Origin: Acanthaster planci
Taxonomy: Eukaryota; Echinodermata; Asteroidea; Valvatida; Acanthasteridae
Direction of reading: 5' to 3'
Length of the DNA: 64,000 nt
Assembly: GCF_001949145.1 (NCBI RefSeq)
Contig: NW_019091399.1
Coordinates: 1,201,703 to 1,265,702 of the forward strand
The notes under the pieces were generated by a model. The model saw only the letters and a list, made by a program, of their open reading frames with translations. It had not been told where the DNA came from and did not search any database. Shown piece by piece: positions 60,572 through 64,000 of this stretch (position 1 is the first letter of the stretch; each line of letters starts with the position of its first letter). The translations under genes were made by a program, and so were the position numbers.

Positions 60572-62245
60572 GTTCTTGTGAACCCTTCATTTTGTGCCCT
60601 TCTTGCTTGCCTTTCGTCTCACATGCCCTCCGTCATCCAATTTTTTTGTCAGGCAACCTTTGCAAGGCATGCCCTTTGTGTTGTGAGTCATAATCTTCAA
60701 GCCCTTAATGATCCAAAGTCTGTCTTGAGAGCCCTTCATCTTGTTAGGAATTCATCTTGAAACACCTTGCCATTCCAAACCCTTAAAATTGCAAGAACGT
60801 CTTTTTGTGAAAGCTTCATATTCCTAGCTTTGTTTGAGAACTTCATCTTGCTGGTCCTTCATAAAGTAGGCCGTCAGCATTGCAAGCCCTTCTTCTTACA
60901 TGTTTGTATTGCATGTCCATCTTGCAAGCCGTTCATCATGTGAGCCCTTCATCTTCCTCGTTCTTCATCTTCTGACCCTTCATCTCCCTAGCCCATCATC
61001 TTACAAGCCCTTCATCTTGTAAGCAGTTCCTCTTGTAAGCCCTTCTCTAACAAGCCCTTTTCCTGCATGCCCTTTCTCTTCAGAGATATTCAGATTGTGA
61101 GCACTTTGTCTAGCCCCTTCGTAATGCATGCCCTTTGTGTTGTGAGTCATCATTTTGGAAGCTCTTCATCTTCAAAAGCCTTTCTCTTAAGAACCCTTCA
61201 TCTTTGGAGCCCTTCAACTTGCCAGACCTTCCTATTCCCTCCGTCTTGTGTGCCCTTGTCATGCCATCATCTTGCGAGCTCGTCTTCCTAGCAGTTTTTT
61301 CTTGCAAGCCCTTCATCTTGCCAGCCCTTTCCCTTAGGAGCCCTTTGTCCTGCCGGCCCTTTATATTAGTAAACCTTCATTTTGCAAGTCCTCCATATTC
61401 GTAGCACTTCATCTTAAACTGCTTTGTCTTGTGAGCCCTTCATCTTCCAAGCCCTTCGTCTTACAGGCAGTTCTTCTTGCAAGTCCTTTCTCCTACGAGC
61501 CTTTCATCCTCCAAGTCCTCAATCTTCAAAGCTTAATCATCTTGTGAACCCTTCATTTTGCAAGCCTTTTATCTTCTTACCCTTTTGTCTTGCTAACCCT
61601 TCACCTTGCCAACCCTTCCTCTTGTGTGCCTTTTCTCCTGTGGGCCCTTTGTCTTGATAGCACTATCTCTTGCAACCTATCTGTCCTGGGAGAGCTTCAT
61701 CTTGTGAGCACTTCATCTGGCAGAGCCCTTCAGTTTACATACCCTTCATCTTGTTAGTCCTTTTCTTGCGAGCCCTTCCTCTTTCGCACCTTTCTTCACA
61801 ACCCCTTGACTTTCCAAACCCTGAGTGTTGGAAGCCCCCCGTCTTGCATGCCTTTGTCTTGCTATCATTTTGTAAACCCCTCTCTTGCGAGTCCTTCATC
61901 TTCCTACCAGTTTGTCTTCCAAGCCCTACATCTTCCTAGAACGTTATCTTGTAAAGCCCTTCCTCCTGCAAGCCCTTTCCCTTGTAAGAACTTCATCTTG
62001 CCAGCTCTTAATCTAGCTCAACCTTCATCTTGCAAGCCCTTCATCTTCCTAGCCCCTCATGTTGCAGGCAGTTCCTCTTGTGAGCTCTTTCCCTATGAGA
62101 ACCTCATCTTGTGAGACCTTCATCTTGCTATATCTTCATCTTGCAAGACCTTTGTAATGTTAGCCCTTTCTCTTGCGAACCCTTAATCTTGTGAGCAATT
62201 CATCCTGCCAGCCCTTCATCTTGCAAGCTGTTCTCTTGAAAGCCC
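60572..62245. repeat. 16-bp satellite
   Basis: Continuation of the same AGCCCTTCATCTTGCA-type array after the retrotransposon, with the same strand polarity as the left segments. This supports one original array split by insertions. Confidence 0.9.
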
Positions 62246-62593
62246 TTTCTCTCATAACTATAATAATTACAACATTTGTGGTGCGCTTTCCATAACATTT
62301 CAAAGTGCCATTATTATCCCTGCACATTGGGCCCACACATCAAATGAACATTCCTGAAACCATCTCAGCCCCATGGGGAGCATACTAGCCTAGTGCTGCC
62401 ATTTGAATGCAAACGGCTAAACATAACCGTTTCTGCCCTCACAGGTACCCATTTGATGGAGAGGGACACACAGGACTAAAGTGACTTTCCCAGGATCACA
62501 ACATACTGCCACAAGCTGGATTCAAACCCCTGACCCTATCATCAGAGCTACAATCCCTAACAACTAGTCCACTTGCCTCTGAGCTGTTTCGCT
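62246..62593 (-). mobile_element. tRNA-related SINE inserted in the satellite
   Basis: The element is about 62253-62586 on the minus strand. Its head (AGAGGCAAGTGGACTAGTTG start) has an A-box-like segment (complement of 62556-62572) and a B-box GGTTTGAATCC (complement of 62518-62528), the RNA polymerase III promoter pair of tRNA-derived SINEs. The tail ends in an AT-rich stretch after GGAAAGCGCACCACAAATG. TTTCTCT (62246-62252) and TTTCGCT (62587-62593) may be the target duplication. No tRNA cloverleaf with an anticodon is preserved. Confidence 0.7.
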
Positions 62594-64000
62594 TGTGAGC
62601 ACTATGTCATCTGGCTCTTTTTAATGCATGCCCTTTGTGTGGTGAATCATCATTTTGCAAGCTTTTCATCTTAAAAAGCCTTTATCTGGAGAGCACTTTA
62701 TCTTTGGAGACCATCACCTTGCCAGACTTTATATTCCAAACCTTTCCTATTGTGAACCCTTCAACTTACATGACCCTCAAGCTTAATCATCTTGCGAGCC
62801 CTTCATCTTGTGGAAAGTTCCTCTTGGAAGTCCTTCCCCCTATGTGCCCTTCGTCTTGCAAGCCAACCTTCATCTCGGGAGCCCTTCGTCTTATTAGCAC
62901 TTCTTCTTACAAACCCTCTTGTGAACCCTTCATCTTGTAAATCATTTGTCTTGGGAGCTTTTCATGTTAAGTGCATTTCTTGATTCCTTTTTCTTGTGAG
63001 CACTTTTTCTTCTGAACCCTTAATCCTGTTTGCCCTTCATTTGCCGTACCCTTCCTCTTCTAAGCAAACCCTTCATGTAGCAAGTCTTTCCTCTTTTGCA
63101 CCGTTCTCCTTACAAGCCCTTCACCTTCCAAACCCCGAGTCTTCCTTACCCTCTGTCTTGCATGCACTTGTCTTTCCTTTATTTTCTAAGCCCTTCATCT
63201 TGTGGGCAGTTCCTCTTCGGAGCATTTTCCCCTGTGAGACCTTTGTCTTGAAAGACCATCTCGCGATAAAGTAATCTTGTGAGCCCTTCATCTTGTTAGC
63301 ACTTCCTCTTGTGAGCCTTTCTCTTGCCAGCCCTTCTCTTCCAAGCCCTTTCTCTTCCAAGCTATTCAGATTGTGAGCACTTTGTCTTGTGATCCCTTTG
63401 TCTTTTGCACCCTTCACCTTTTAAGCCCTTTAGTTTACAAACTTTGCAAGTCCTTCATCTTGCAAGCCCTTTGGATTGTGGGCACTTAATCTTGGTAGTC
63501 TTCGTCTTCCAAGCCCTTCATCTTCAGAGCCCTAAATCTCGCAAGCCCTTTGTCATATGTGGCCTTGACCTCTTCCTCTTGGATGTCCCTTGTCTAATCA
63601 GCCCTTCATGTTCATGGGCCTTACTTTCTTTTGTCATGTGAGACCTTCACCTTACATGGCCATTTGTCTTGCAAGTCCTTCATCTTCCAAAAATTCATTG
63701 TGCAAGAAGTACATCTTGCGAGACCTTCACTTTGTGAACAATACATCTTGCCCGCCCTTCTTATTCCAAGTGCTTTGTCTTGAGAGCCCTTCATCTGGCC
63801 AACCTTTCCTAGCGCTTTGTCTTGAGAGCCCTTCATCTGGTTAACCTTTAACATTGCGAGCCCTTTCTCTTGCGTGAACTTGTCTTTTGAAACCTTTATC
63901 CTGTGAGCACCTTCAACTTTTGAGCAATTTCTCTTGCGGGCTCTTCATTATGCAAGCCCTTTGTGTAGTGAGTCATCATCTTTTGAGCCCTTCATCTTCA
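62594..64000. repeat. 16-bp satellite, continues past the window edge
   Basis: Same unit and polarity. A local duplication occurs at 63770-63845, where TTTCCTAGCGCTTTGTCTTG and neighbours repeat with about a 48-bp (three-unit) offset. The array is still running at 64000, so its full length is unknown. Confidence 0.9.

Noticed and set aside
62515-62586. A functional tRNA gene
   Set aside because: A- and B-box-like segments are present, but acceptor and anticodon stems do not pair and the unit continues into a SINE body.
43547-64000. CRISPR-like direct repeats
   Set aside because: The units are contiguous and diverged with no unique spacers, and the context is eukaryotic. It is a satellite.

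Overview
The window is animal nuclear DNA. It is AT-rich and has no compact operon-like coding. It has introns with GT/AG boundaries, LINE, SINE, hAT-like and Ty3/gypsy sequence, many TACATGTA palindromes and many taggcctac-type words. I associate that mix with marine invertebrates, most likely a deuterostome such as an echinoderm. This is inference; no ribosomal or mitochondrial marker is present to settle it. One undetermined base (n, position 49381) points to a draft assembly.

Left part (1-43.5 kb): mostly non-coding. The best host gene is on the minus strand. Exon 1 (29577-29774) encodes a signal peptide and the start of a cysteine-rich ectodomain. Two phase-matched cysteine-rich exons lie at 1707-1775 and 1527-1575, and the rest of the gene would lie off the left edge. 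The cysteine spacing resembles the N-terminus of ROS1/sevenless-type receptors or of anosmin-1, and I cannot choose between them. The intervening ~27.8 kb would be intron 1. It holds LINE fragments, a 212-bp hAT-like MITE with an 8-bp target duplication, a duplicated hairpin, foldback elements and a paired CRE-like motif. From 29.8 to 43.5 kb there are two more foldbacks and a degenerate ~299-bp duplication, and nothing I can call a gene.

Right part (43.5-64 kb): a degenerate tandem repeat with a 16-bp unit close to AGCCCTTCATCTTGCA. It runs off the right edge and is split by insertions. (1) A 7,047-bp element (46355-53401) has 19-bp imperfect terminal inverted repeats exactly at the two array junctions. 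It carries a multi-exon minus-strand gene with a RAG1-N-terminus-like zinc finger and RING at its 5' end and a conserved transposon-type C-terminal region. The last three exons are intact and phase-compatible, while several upstream exons carry stops. (2) A decayed 4.7-kb Ty3/gypsy element (55841-60566, minus strand) has ~140-bp LTRs and recognisable gag, zinc-knuckle, reverse transcriptase, RNase H and integrase pieces. (3) A tRNA-related SINE lies at 62253-62586. (4) A ~240-bp unidentified island lies at 44756-44998.

The most interesting object is the RAG1-N-terminus-like element nested in the 16-bp satellite. It resembles what has been described as N-RAG-TP in molluscs, but that assignment is from memory of the family and was not searched.
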